In this document: one piece after another, positions 1-8,543 of the stretch
Layout of the letters: every line of letters starts with the position of its first letter
Numbering within the stretch: the first letter of the stretch is position 1
Source of the DNA: Streptomyces collinus
Lineage (GTDB): Bacteria > Actinomycetota > Actinomycetes > Streptomycetales > Streptomycetaceae
Length of the DNA stretch: 64,000 bases
Direction: 5' to 3'
Assembly (NCBI RefSeq): GCF_031348265.1
Contig: NZ_CP133771.1
Span: 7,688,001-7,752,000, forward strand
Notes under the pieces: generated by a model
The model's database searches: none
The model's input: only the letters and a program-made list of their open reading frames with translations
What the model was told of the DNA's origin: nothing
Translations under genes and position numbers: made by a program

Positions 1-158
1 CCACCGCCGGCTCCGGCACCTGCCTGGCCGTGCTCGCCGGCCGTGACGCCGACGCGGCCGTGCTGGGCTACGAGATGGCCATGCTGGTCAAGAGCGTCCG
101 CCCCTACCTGGTGACCGCTCCCCGGCAGTCCGTCGAATCCCCGGCGATGAGGCCTTGA
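1..158 (+). CDS. cvnB: Roadblock/LC7 protein, 3' end only (conservon CvnB)
   Basis: Only the last 51 or so codons are present, in the frame that starts at base 3 and ends with TGA at 156-158. The peptide carries a small-residue/Leu pattern (SGTCLAVLAG, then VLGYEMAMLV) typical of the C-terminal strand and helix of roadblock/LC7 regulators. Family knowledge: such proteins act with a neighbouring small GTPase and a membrane histidine-kinase-like protein in the actinobacterial conservons. The identification rests mainly on context, because a DUF742 protein and a GTPase follow at once in the order CvnB-CvnC-CvnD. The next gene starts across or just after the stop codon, so the genes are translationally coupled. 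Confidence 0.8.
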   Translation, partial: TAGSGTCLAVLAGRDADAAVLGYEMAMLVKSVRPYLVTAPRQSVESPAMRP

Positions 159-160
159 GC

Positions 161-532
161 GTGACGGCGGCCGGTGACGGGCCCTGGCTCGACGACGCGG
201 CCGGGCGGCTGGTACGGCCGTTCACGGTCAGCAACGGCCGCACCCGTCCGACCGTCGCGCTCGACCTCGTGTCGCAGGTGATGGCCACCGGGGCGACCCC
301 CCTCGGCTATCTCGGCCCCGAACACGCGCAGGCGCTCGAACGGTGCCGGGTGCCCGTCGCCGTCGCGGAGGTCGCCGCCCATCTCACACTGCCGGTGGCC
401 GTCACCAAGGTGCTGCTGGCGGACCTCGTCGACTGCGGGGCGCTGACCACCAAGCCCCCCGCGTTCCACCACAACCCGACGGACCGGGCCCTTCTGGAGG
501 CAGTGCTCGATGGACTACGACGACAGCTCTGA
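161..532 (+). CDS. cvnC: DUF742 protein (conservon CvnC)
   Basis: A soluble protein of about 123 residues with the DUF742 features RLVRPFTVSNGRTRP near the N-terminus, then DLVSQVMATG and a winged-helix-like LTLPVAVTKVLLADLVDCGAL segment. Family knowledge: DUF742 proteins are the third conservon component, thought to link the sensor/roadblock module to the GTPase; the biochemical role is not settled. I prefer the GTG start at 161, because GAGG at 149-152 sits 8 bases upstream. A TTG at 155 would add two residues but lies too close to that site. The 3' end overlaps the next gene by 23 bases. Confidence 0.88.
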   Translation: MTAAGDGPWLDDAAGRLVRPFTVSNGRTRPTVALDLVSQVMATGATPLGYLGPEHAQALERCRVPVAVAEVAAHLTLPVAVTKVLLADLVDCGALTTKPPAFHHNPTDRALLEAVLDGLRRQL

Positions 533-1139
533 CTACACCGACCGACCGGGCCACGGCGCCGATCCGTTCCCCACCGCGCTGAAGATCCTGGTGGCGGGCG
601 GGTTCGGCGTCGGCAAGACGACCTTCGTCGGCGCGGTCAGCGAGATCGCGCCGCTCAGCACGGAGGAGCTGCTCACCACCGTCAGTGCCGCGACCGACAA
701 CCTCGACGGCATCGAGAACAAGGTCGAGACGACCGTGGCCATGGACTTCGGCCGCATCACCCTCGACCCGGAACACGTGCTGTACCTGTTCGGCACGCCC
801 GGGCAGGAGCGGTTCTGGTTCATGTGGGACGAGTTGTGCGCGGGCGCGCTCGGCGCGGTCATCCTCGCCGACACCCGCCGGCTGCAGGAGTGCTTCGCTG
901 CCGTCGACTTCTTCGAACAGCGCGGCCTCGGCTTCATCATCGCCGTCAACGAGTTCGACGGCGCCTACCGCTACGACCCCGAGGAGGTGCGTGGTGCCCT
1001 CGACCTGTGCGATGACGTGCCCGTCGTGTGCTGCGACGCGCGGATCTCCAGCTCCGGGGTCCAGACCCTGCTGACCCTGGTACGCCATCTCATCGCCCAT
1101 ACCCCGGCCCCCGCGACGGAGTATGGCGCCCACATGTGA
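510..1139 (+). CDS. cvnD: Small GTPase, conservon CvnD
   Basis: A 209-residue Ras-like GTP-binding protein. The P-loop GGFGVGKTT lies at residues 30-38, the G3 motif GTPGQERF at 95-102 and a divergent G4 motif NEFD (instead of NKxD) at 147-150. Family knowledge: CvnD proteins are the GTPase output of conservons, which influence differentiation and metabolism in Streptomyces. The ATG start has GGAGG at 496-500, 9 bases upstream, inside the end of the DUF742 gene. The changed G4 motif suggests altered guanine specificity or weak GTP binding; this is inference. Confidence 0.92.
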   Translation: MDYDDSSDYTDRPGHGADPFPTALKILVAGGFGVGKTTFVGAVSEIAPLSTEELLTTVSAATDNLDGIENKVETTVAMDFGRITLDPEHVLYLFGTPGQERFWFMWDELCAGALGAVILADTRRLQECFAAVDFFEQRGLGFIIAVNEFDGAYRYDPEEVRGALDLCDDVPVVCCDARISSSGVQTLLTLVRHLIAHTPAPATEYGAHM

Positions 1140-1167
1140 CCCCTTCACACCGCCACGGAGTTCATAT

Positions 1168-1203
1168 ATGACGCAAGCCCACTGCCCAGGAGCTCGCCCA
1201 TGA
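1168..1203 (+). CDS. Possible 11-residue upstream ORF overlapping the GAF gene start
   Basis: ATG at 1168 follows ACGGAG at 1155-1160 and encodes 11 residues. It ends in a TGA (1201-1203) that overlaps the ATG of the GAF gene in an ATGA junction. The good ribosome-binding site and the coupled stop/start suggest a small leader peptide, but an ORF this short can arise by chance. Confidence 0.25.
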   Translation: MTQAHCPGARP

Positions 1204-1772
1204 CCTACGACCCGCCGCGCCCGGCCGGTCGTCTGCTGCTCACACCCGAGGACAAGGAGGCCCCCGCCCGCACCCGCCGTCTGCGTCGACTCGGTCTGGG
1301 GGAGCGCCCCGAGCCCGCACTCGACACCTTCGCGCACCGCCTCGCCGAGCTCACCGGGGCGCCGTACGCCATGGTCAACCTCCCCGACGAGCACGGGCAG
1401 TTCTACGCGGGCCTGTTCGTGCCGGCCGTCGCGCCGGTGGTGCGCAGCGACGGCACCAGCCCGTGCCTCGGCCGTGCCCTGCCCCGCGATCACGGCTTCT
1501 GCCCCCATGTGGTGGCACGCCGCAAGGCCCTCGTCCTGGAGGACGTCGGCGACTATCCGCGGTTCGCGGGCAACCCGGTGGTCGACGAGTTCGGCATCCG
1601 CTCCTATCTGGGGGCGCCGCTCATCGACGGCACCGGACTGGTGCTGGGCACGGTCAGCGTCGCGGACGTCGAGCCGCGCCCCTGGGGGAAGCCCGGCCTG
1701 ACGGCGATCAAGGAGCACGCCGCGCTGCTCGTCGTGGAGCTGGAGAGCCGGGACGGCCTGCCGCCCTACTGA
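1200..1772 (+). CDS. GAF-domain protein downstream of conservon
   Basis: A 190-residue cytosolic protein consisting mostly of one GAF domain (about residues 40-182), seen as LAELTGAPYAMVNLPDEHGQFYAG, DHGFCPHVVARRKALVLEDV, RSYLGAPLI and GTVSVAD. No output domain is attached. Family knowledge: stand-alone GAF proteins often accompany conservons and may bind a small ligand or redox cofactor; Cys and His in FCPHVV are candidate ligands. AGGAG at 1190-1194 precedes the ATG. It is 60 bases after cvnD and probably in the same transcript. Confidence 0.82.
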   Translation: MTYDPPRPAGRLLLTPEDKEAPARTRRLRRLGLGERPEPALDTFAHRLAELTGAPYAMVNLPDEHGQFYAGLFVPAVAPVVRSDGTSPCLGRALPRDHGFCPHVVARRKALVLEDVGDYPRFAGNPVVDEFGIRSYLGAPLIDGTGLVLGTVSVADVEPRPWGKPGLTAIKEHAALLVVELESRDGLPPY

Positions 1773-1946
1773 AATCCGGCGCGGGACCCGGGGGGCGTGA
1801 AGGAAAGCTGCGGCGGCGCTTAAGAAATCCTCGATGGACCGGTGCGCCCGCCGTACGGCAGATTTCAGTGCGATCCCACTCCTCTCCCGGCCCAGGGGTT
1901 CCTTCGGCATACCCGGAGCCGGGACTCACCCCCAGGAGCCGTAGCG

Positions 1947-2975
1947 GTGAAGGCGCTGGTCAAGCAGAAGGCGGAACCCGGGCTGTGGCTCGCGGACGTC
2001 CCCGAGCCCACCGTCGGGCCCGGCGACGTCCTCATCAAGGTGCTGCGCACCGGAATCTGCGGCACCGACCTGCACATCCGGGCCTGGGACGGCTGGGCAC
2101 AGCAGGCGATCAGCACCCCGCTCGTGCTCGGACACGAGTTCGTCGGCGAGGTCGTCGAGACCGGACGGGACGTCACCGACATCGCGATCGGCGACCGCGT
2201 CAGCGGCGAGGGCCACCTGGTGTGCGGCAAGTGCCGCAACTGCCTGGCCGGGCGCCGGCACCTGTGCCGGGCGACCGTCGGGCTCGGGGTGGGCCGCGAC
2301 GGGGCGTTCGCCGAGTACGTCGCCCTGCCCGCCGCCAACGTCTGGGTGCACCGGGTGCCGGTCGATCTCGACGTGGCCGCGATCTTCGACCCGTTCGGCA
2401 ACGCCGTGCACACCGCGCTGTCCTTCCCGCTCGTCGGCGAGGATGTGCTGATCACCGGCGCGGGACCCATCGGTCTGATGGCCGCCGCCGTGGCCCGGCA
2501 CGCCGGCGCCCGCAACGTCGTGATCACCGACGTCAGCCCGGAGCGGCTGGAGCTGGCCCGCAAGATCGGTGTCAGCCTCGCGCTCGACGTCTCGGGCTCC
2601 ACCATCGCCGACGGGCAGCGCACGCTCGGACTGCGCGAGGGCTTCGACATCGGCCTGGAGATGTCCGGCCGCCCCGAGGCGATGCGCGACATGATCGCCA
2701 ACATGACGCACGGTGGCCGGATTGCGATGCTCGGCCTGCCCGCGCAGGAGTTCCCCGTCGACTGGGCCCGCGTCGTCACCTCGATGATCACCATCAAGGG
2801 CATCTACGGCCGCGAGATGTTCGAGACCTGGTACGCCATGTCGGTCCTGCTGGAGGCCGGCCTGGACCTCGCGCCCGTCATCACCGGCCGCTACGGCCAC
2901 CGCGACTTCGAGGCGGCGTTCGAGGACGCGGCGAGCGGCCGCGGCGGCAAGGTCATCCTCGACTGGACCGCGTAA
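1947..2975 (+). CDS. tdh: L-threonine 3-dehydrogenase
   Basis: A 342-residue zinc-dependent medium-chain dehydrogenase, close to the family's usual 341-343. It oxidises L-threonine to 2-amino-3-ketobutyrate with NAD. The catalytic-zinc Cys is in GICGTDLHI, the zinc His/Glu in LGHEFVGEV, the four structural-zinc Cys in VCGKCRNCLAGRRHLC, and the nucleotide fold includes ITGAGPIGLMAAAVARHAGA. The GTG at 1947 is preferred over upstream starts because the protein then begins at the conserved KALVKQKAEPGLWL segment and AGGAGC sits 8 bases upstream. The kbl gene follows 36 bases later, making a two-step threonine-to-glycine unit. Confidence 0.95.
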   Translation: MKALVKQKAEPGLWLADVPEPTVGPGDVLIKVLRTGICGTDLHIRAWDGWAQQAISTPLVLGHEFVGEVVETGRDVTDIAIGDRVSGEGHLVCGKCRNCLAGRRHLCRATVGLGVGRDGAFAEYVALPAANVWVHRVPVDLDVAAIFDPFGNAVHTALSFPLVGEDVLITGAGPIGLMAAAVARHAGARNVVITDVSPERLELARKIGVSLALDVSGSTIADGQRTLGLREGFDIGLEMSGRPEAMRDMIANMTHGGRIAMLGLPAQEFPVDWARVVTSMITIKGIYGREMFETWYAMSVLLEAGLDLAPVITGRYGHRDFEAAFEDAASGRGGKVILDWTA

Positions 2976-3011
2976 CTCCCTGTCACCGCAAGCACCTTAG
3001 GAGCTTCCCCC

Positions 3012-4214
<1,203 letters not shown>

Positions 4215-4240
4215 GGGACGCATTTGAGACAATCGATCGC

Positions 4241-5143
4241 ATGATCGAAGCGCGGCGGCTCCACATCCTCCGGGCGGTGGCCGACCACCGTACGGTGACG
4301 GCGGCTGCCGCCGCGCTGTACCTCACCCCGTCGGCCGTCTCCCAGCAGCTCGCCGCCCTGGAACAGGAGACCGGCCATCGGCTCGTCGAGCGCGGCGCCA
4401 AGGGCGTGCGGCTCACCCCCGCCGGCGAGATCCTGCTCAACCACACCAACGCGGTCCTCGCCCAGCTGGAGCGGGCCGAGGCCGAGCTCGCCGCGTACAG
4501 CTCGGGAGCGGCCGGCACCGTCACGGTCGCCTCCTTCGCCACCGGCATCGCCCTGGTCGTCGCGCCCGCCGTGGCCGGTCTCGCCCGCTCGGCGCCCGGG
4601 ATCCGCATCCGCGTCCAGGACGCCGAGGGCGACGCCAGCCTGCCGATGGTGCTGGACCGGCAGGTCGACGTCGCCGTCGCCGTCGAGTACCGCGGGGCCC
4701 CGCCCGCGGACGACCCGCGCCTCACCCACGTCCCGCTGTACGCCGAGCCCTTCGACGCGGTCGTCCCGGTCACCCACCGCCTGGCCGACGCGGCCGAGGT
4801 GCCGCTCGCGGACCTGGCCAAGGACCCGTGGATCGGCCAGTACCCCGGCAACCCCTGCCACGACGTGGTGATCCTGGCCTGCGAGAACGCCGGTTTCCAG
4901 CCCCGCATGGAGCACTGCTCGGACGACTTCCGTGCGGTCGTCGCCCTCGCCTCGGCCGACGCGGGAGTCGCCCTGGTGCCGCGCTCGGCGCTACGAGGCA
5001 TGGACCTGACCGGGGTGGTCGTACGCCCCGTCGACGGAACGGCCCCCACGCGCCGGGTCTTCGCCGCCGTCCGCAGGGGAGCCGAGGAACACCCCCTCAT
5101 CCGCCCGGTGCTGGACGCGCTCGGCGCGGCGGCCCGGGTGTGA
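4241..5143 (+). CDS. LysR-family transcriptional regulator
   Basis: A 300-residue LysR regulator. The N-terminal winged helix-turn-helix (about residues 4-62) contains VTAAAAALYLTPSAVSQQLAALEQETG, and the rest is the periplasmic-binding-protein-like effector domain (about 90-295). GACAAT at 4228-4233 lies 7 bases before the ATG and resembles a -10 box of a leaderless transcript. It is codirectional with tdh-kbl and may control them, although LysR targets are usually divergent, so this is only a guess. No effector can be named from sequence. Confidence 0.92.
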   Translation: MIEARRLHILRAVADHRTVTAAAAALYLTPSAVSQQLAALEQETGHRLVERGAKGVRLTPAGEILLNHTNAVLAQLERAEAELAAYSSGAAGTVTVASFATGIALVVAPAVAGLARSAPGIRIRVQDAEGDASLPMVLDRQVDVAVAVEYRGAPPADDPRLTHVPLYAEPFDAVVPVTHRLADAAEVPLADLAKDPWIGQYPGNPCHDVVILACENAGFQPRMEHCSDDFRAVVALASADAGVALVPRSALRGMDLTGVVVRPVDGTAPTRRVFAAVRRGAEEHPLIRPVLDALGAAARV

Positions 5144-5150
5144 GCGGCCC

Positions 5151-5194
5151 TTAACAGGCCCGTCTCATATCCGGGATAGCGTCCCGGATATGAG
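5151..5194 (+). promoter_or_regulatory. Perfect 13-bp inverted repeat over promoter and start of XRE-cupin gene
   Basis: CTCATATCCGGGA (5164-5176) and its exact reverse complement (5182-5194) flank the five bases TAGCG. The second arm contains the ATG at 5190. TTAACA at 5151-5156 and GATAGC at 5175-5180 are 18 bases apart and form a plausible promoter, which would give a leaderless or very short-leader transcript. A protein bound here would cover the -10 region and the start codon, as expected for autorepression by the XRE protein. Confidence 0.7.
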
Positions 5195-5762
5195 AAACGA
5201 CGAGGCGGACCCCGTCGACGCGCGACTGGGCGCACGCCTGGCCGAGCTGCGGGCCGAACACGGCTGGTCCCTGGGCGAGTTGGCCGACCGCAGCGGGGTG
5301 AGCCGGTCCACCCTGTCCCGGGCCGAGCGGGCGGAGACCAGCCCCACGGCCTCGCTCCTGAACCGCCTGTGCGCCGTCTACGGGCGCACCATGTCCCAGC
5401 TGCTCAGCGAGGTCGAGGCGGAACCGGAGGCCGTGGTCCGCTCCGCCGGGCAGCCCGTCTGGCAGGACCGGACCTCCGGCTTCGTCCGGCGGGCCGTGTC
5501 ACCCCCGCACCCCGCCCTGCGCGGCGAACTGGTCGAGGCCCGCCTCGCGCCCGGCGCCGACATCACCTACGACCGTCCGCCCGTGGCCGGTCTCGAGCAG
5601 CACATCTGGATCCTGGAAGGGGCTCTCGACGTGACCGAGCAGGACACCGGACACCACCTCCGCACCGGGGACTGCCTCCGGATGCGGGTGTGGGGCCCGA
5701 CCCGGTTCCGGTGCGCCGCTCCCGAGGGCGTCCGGTACCTGCTGGCGGTGGTGCGGCCGTGA
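5190..5762 (+). CDS. XRE-family regulator with C-terminal cupin
   Basis: A 190-residue protein. The N-terminal Cro/C1-type helix-turn-helix (about residues 11-66; LGELADRSGVSRSTLSRAERAETSPTASLLNRL) joins a single cupin domain (about 110-188; ITYDRPPVAGLEQHIWILEGALDVTEQDTGHHLRTGD). Family knowledge: such proteins sense a small ligand through the cupin and usually control a nearby catabolic or detoxification gene. The start codon lies inside a perfect inverted repeat, pointing to autoregulation. The GNAT gene overlaps its stop codon and is the likely co-regulated target. Confidence 0.92.
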   Translation: MRNDEADPVDARLGARLAELRAEHGWSLGELADRSGVSRSTLSRAERAETSPTASLLNRLCAVYGRTMSQLLSEVEAEPEAVVRSAGQPVWQDRTSGFVRRAVSPPHPALRGELVEARLAPGADITYDRPPVAGLEQHIWILEGALDVTEQDTGHHLRTGDCLRMRVWGPTRFRCAAPEGVRYLLAVVRP

Positions 5763-6286
5763 TCCGCCTGGACGCACCTCAACTGCTGCAACACGCTGAG
5801 GAGTTGGCGGATCTGCTGGCCGGCACTGTGAACGGGGGTGCCTCGGTCGGCTTCCTGGCCCCGCTGGGCCGCGCGCAGGCCCTGGCCTGGTGGCAGGAGA
5901 GGGCCGCGGACGTCGCCGCGGGCCGGCTCGTCGTCTGGGCGGCGCTCGACGGGGACCGGGTCCTCGGCACGGTGAGCCTGGCCTTCCCGGGCAAGCCCAA
6001 CAGCCGCCACCGCGCCGAGCTCGTGAAGCTGATGGTGCACCCGGACGCCCGTGGGCGCGGCCTCGGCCGCGGGCTCCTGACCACGGCGGAGGCCGCGGCC
6101 GAGGCGGCCGGCATCACCCTCCTGCACCTGGACACCGAGACCGGCAGCCCCGCCGAGCGGCTGTACCGCTCCAGCGGCTGGACCCCCATCGGCGCCATCC
6201 CGGACTACGCGGCCGACCCCGGCGGGGTGCTGCGTCCGACGACGATCTACTACAAGCGCGTACCGGCAACCGCTCTCACCAGGTGA
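5759..6286 (+). CDS. GNAT-family N-acetyltransferase
   Basis: A 175-residue acetyltransferase. The acetyl-CoA pyrophosphate loop is VHPDARGRGLGRGLL, preceded by the strand AELVKLMV and followed by LLHLDTETGSPAERLYRSSGWTPIG, the usual C-terminal GNAT strand and loop. It starts at GTG 5759, overlapping the XRE-cupin stop as GTGA, so the two are translationally coupled. The acceptor substrate is not evident. Pairing with an XRE-cupin regulator suggests inactivation of a small amine or toxic compound, which is inference. Confidence 0.9.
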   Translation: MIRLDAPQLLQHAEELADLLAGTVNGGASVGFLAPLGRAQALAWWQERAADVAAGRLVVWAALDGDRVLGTVSLAFPGKPNSRHRAELVKLMVHPDARGRGLGRGLLTTAEAAAEAAGITLLHLDTETGSPAERLYRSSGWTPIGAIPDYAADPGGVLRPTTIYYKRVPATALTR

Positions 6287-6316
6287 TTGTCAGTGGGAGC
6301 CGATACCGTGCCTGCC

Positions 6317-6673
6317 ATGCCGGATGCCGAAGACGTACGACGGATCGCCCTGTCCCTGCCGGACACGACGGAGCAGATCGCCTGGAGCATGCCCACGTTC
6401 CGGGTCGCGGGAAAGATGTTCGCAACGCTGCCGGAGGACGAGACCTCCATCGCCGTGCGCTGCCCCAAGGAGGAGCGGAACGAACTGGTGCTCGCCGAGC
6501 CGGGGAAGTTCTGGATCGCCGACCACGAGTCCCAGTTCGCCTGGGTGCGGGCCAGGCTCGAAGCCATCGAGGACGAGGGCGAGTTGCGGGACATCCTCGC
6601 CGACTCCTGGCGCCAGGCGGCCCCGCCCCGGCTCCTGGAGGCCCACCCCCGGCTCGGCCTCCCGGCGCAGTGA
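6317..6673 (+). CDS. MmcQ/YjbR-family protein
   Basis: A 118-residue protein of the MmcQ/YjbR family, recognised by DVRRIALSLPDTTEQIAWSMPTFRVAGKMFATL and the CyaY-like or double-wing DNA-binding fold pattern that follows. The family is small, cytosolic and of uncertain function. The ATG at 6317 gives the usual family N-terminus; a GTG at 6308 or TTG at 6287 would extend it by 3 or 10 residues. It follows the GNAT gene closely and may be in its transcript. Confidence 0.85.
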   Translation: MPDAEDVRRIALSLPDTTEQIAWSMPTFRVAGKMFATLPEDETSIAVRCPKEERNELVLAEPGKFWIADHESQFAWVRARLEAIEDEGELRDILADSWRQAAPPRLLEAHPRLGLPAQ

Positions 6674-6686
6674 CGTCCGCCCGGTC

Positions 6687-7598
6687 TCACGGCCTGACGG
6701 CCGCTCCGAAGAAGCCCCCGATGCGCTCCCGCAGCGACCGGGCGTCGAGACCGTGGGCGGCGACATGTTCCTCCAACTGCCCGTACCGCCGCAGCTCTCG
6801 ACGGCCCACGCCCAGTCCGAGGACCCGGTGCGGCACATCCGCCAGCGCGTCGTTCGCGGCGGCCGTCGAGGTGCCCGCCAGGTAGGGCTCGACGAGGACG
6901 ACGTCCGTCCCGGCCGTCTCGGTGGCCCACCGCAGGGCGGCGCCGTCGAAGGGACGGACGGTCGTCGCGTACAGGACGGTGACGTCCAGCCCCTCGGTGG
7001 CGGCGAGGACGGCGTCGAGCATCGGCCCGACGGCGACCACGACCCCGGAGCGCCCCTCCCGGACGGTACGGAAGCGCTCCCCGTCGACCGGCAGGGCCCG
7101 TCCGTTGGACTGCACGGACAGCCGGACGTACACCTTGTCGTCGCCCGCGGCGACCGCGTGCCGCAGCAGTGTCTCGGCCTCGTCCGGGTGTCCCGGCACA
7201 TGGACGGTCCAGTCGTCCAGGGTGTCGAGCAGCGCCACATCGCCCGGCGCCATGTGCGTGTAGCCGCCGGCCGGCCAGTCGAAGGAGGCGGCGGCGCTCA
7301 CCAGCACCGCCCCCGCGTCCTGGTGCCCGAGGTCCAGCTTGACCTGCTCGAAGGGCCGCTCCACGAGGAAGCTGGCGAAGGTGTGCACGACGGGCCGCAG
7401 CCCCGTCAGCGCCAGCCCCGCCGCCGCCCCGACCAGGAGCTGCTCGCGGATGCCGACGTCGACGACCCGGCGAGGATGGCGGCGGGCGGCCCCCGCGAAG
7501 CCGTCCGTGCCGATCGCGGCGAGGACCACGGCCACCCGGGGGTCCTCGTCGAGCAGCCGGGAGACGACAGGGGCGAAACGGTCACGCATGGTGTCCAT
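6687..7598 (-). CDS. Transketolase, C-terminal subunit
   Basis: A 303-residue protein equal to the pyrimidine-binding and C-terminal domains of transketolase: RRVVDVGIREQLLVGAAAGLALTGLRPVVHTFASFLVERPFEQVKLDLG, with the thiamine-activating Glu in GIREQ. It needs the N-terminal subunit encoded just upstream to form the full enzyme, which moves two-carbon ketol units in the pentose phosphate pathway. The ATG at 7598 is chosen because AAGGAG lies 10 bases upstream; ORF sequence further upstream is Arg/Pro/Ser-rich noise. The gap to the partner gene is 34 bases. Confidence 0.9.
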   Translation of the reverse strand: MDTMRDRFAPVVSRLLDEDPRVAVVLAAIGTDGFAGAARRHPRRVVDVGIREQLLVGAAAGLALTGLRPVVHTFASFLVERPFEQVKLDLGHQDAGAVLVSAAASFDWPAGGYTHMAPGDVALLDTLDDWTVHVPGHPDEAETLLRHAVAAGDDKVYVRLSVQSNGRALPVDGERFRTVREGRSGVVVAVGPMLDAVLAATEGLDVTVLYATTVRPFDGAALRWATETAGTDVVLVEPYLAGTSTAAANDALADVPHRVLGLGVGRRELRRYGQLEEHVAAHGLDARSLRERIGGFFGAAVRP

Positions 7599-7632
7599 GG
7601 AAGGGAGACTCCTTGGTCTCGATAGCGGAAGA

Positions 7633-8337
7633 TCAAGCGGACTTCGGCTCGACCCGGGCCACGACCACGTGCGGGCGGCCCGGATGCGGCGCGGTGAAGG
7701 CGGCGTACAGGGCCTCGTGGTCACGGCCGTCGACGGTCAGCGCGGACCAGCCCGCCGCCTCGAAACGGGCGGCGATCCCGCCGGGGCGGGCGTATGTGGC
7801 GGAGGAGTTGTCGACGACGACGGTGTGCAGCCGGTCGAGCCCGGCGGGCCCGGCGAAGGCGATCGCCTCGTGGTTGCTGCCCTCGTCCAGCTCCGCGTCC
7901 CCGACCAGCGTCCACACCCGCGGCTCGTCGAGCCCCTGGGCGCGCAGCCCCAGCGCCGTACCGACGGCGATCGGCAGCCCGTGCCCCAGCGATCCGCTGC
8001 CGATCTCGGCCCCCGGCACGAGCGTCCGGTCGGGGTGGTGGCCGAGCGGGGAGTCGTAGGAGCCGAAGCCGGGCAGCCACTCCACCGGCAGGAAGCCCTT
8101 GGCGGCCAGCACGGCGTAGTACGCCATCGGCCCGTGCCCCTTCGACAGCAGGAACCGGTCCCGTCCCGGGTCCTCCCTGCTCTCCGGGCTCACCCGCAGC
8201 ACCCGGTCGTAGAGGACCCACAGCACGTCCAGCGTGGACGTCGCGGCCGGGCCGTGCTTCTCGTCCCCGGTCATCAGGCCCATCAGCCCCGGCAGATCGG
8301 CATGGGTGTACGTGTGCGTCAGTGTCGCGTCGGTCAT
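7633..8337 (-). CDS. Transketolase, N-terminal (thiamine diphosphate) subunit
   Basis: A 234-residue protein matching the pyrophosphate-binding half of transketolase. Visible are RFLLSKGHGPMAYYAVLAAKG, GSGSLGHGLPIAVGTALGLRAQG and the metal/ThDP motif GDAELDEGSNHEAIAFA with VVVDNSS about 30 residues on. It is shorter than many N-terminal halves (about 270), but the motifs are intact. It is the first gene of a two-gene split transketolase operon. A SoxR-like dyad lies 16 bases upstream of the ATG, so expression may respond to redox stress; this is inference. Confidence 0.9.
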   Translation of the reverse strand: MTDATLTHTYTHADLPGLMGLMTGDEKHGPAATSTLDVLWVLYDRVLRVSPESREDPGRDRFLLSKGHGPMAYYAVLAAKGFLPVEWLPGFGSYDSPLGHHPDRTLVPGAEIGSGSLGHGLPIAVGTALGLRAQGLDEPRVWTLVGDAELDEGSNHEAIAFAGPAGLDRLHTVVVDNSSATYARPGGIAARFEAAGWSALTVDGRDHEALYAAFTAPHPGRPHVVVARVEPKSA

Positions 8338-8352
8338 GTCGACGAGCGTGCA

Positions 8353-8375
8353 ACCTCAATCAAACTTGAGGTCAA
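8353..8375 (-). promoter_or_regulatory. SoxR/MerR-type operator in the promoter of the split transketolase
   Basis: ACCTCAA (8353-8359) and TTGAGGT (8366-8372) form a perfect 7-bp inverted repeat around a 6-base spacer, very like the SoxR box family CCTCAA-N6-TTGAGG. On the minus strand TTGACC (8375-8370) overlaps one arm as a -35 box. A 19-base spacer, characteristic of MerR-class promoters, would lead to a weak -10 just before the ATG at 8337. No merR/soxR gene lies in the window. Confidence 0.6.
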
Positions 8376-8469
8376 GGGGCCCCCGGAAACGGATGCGCGA
8401 TCAGCGGTGCGAGTGCGGTATTGTTTCCCTGCGCGTTCGGCCGGGGGAATCCCCAGGTCAGACGGGCAA

Positions 8470-8524
<55 letters not shown>

Positions 8525-8543
<19 letters not shown>

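Noticed and set aside
402..1910. 502-residue minus-strand open frame opposite the conservon genes
   Set aside because: It is the antisense shadow of cvnC, cvnD and GAF genes; composition is His/Arg/Gly-rich with no domain pattern.
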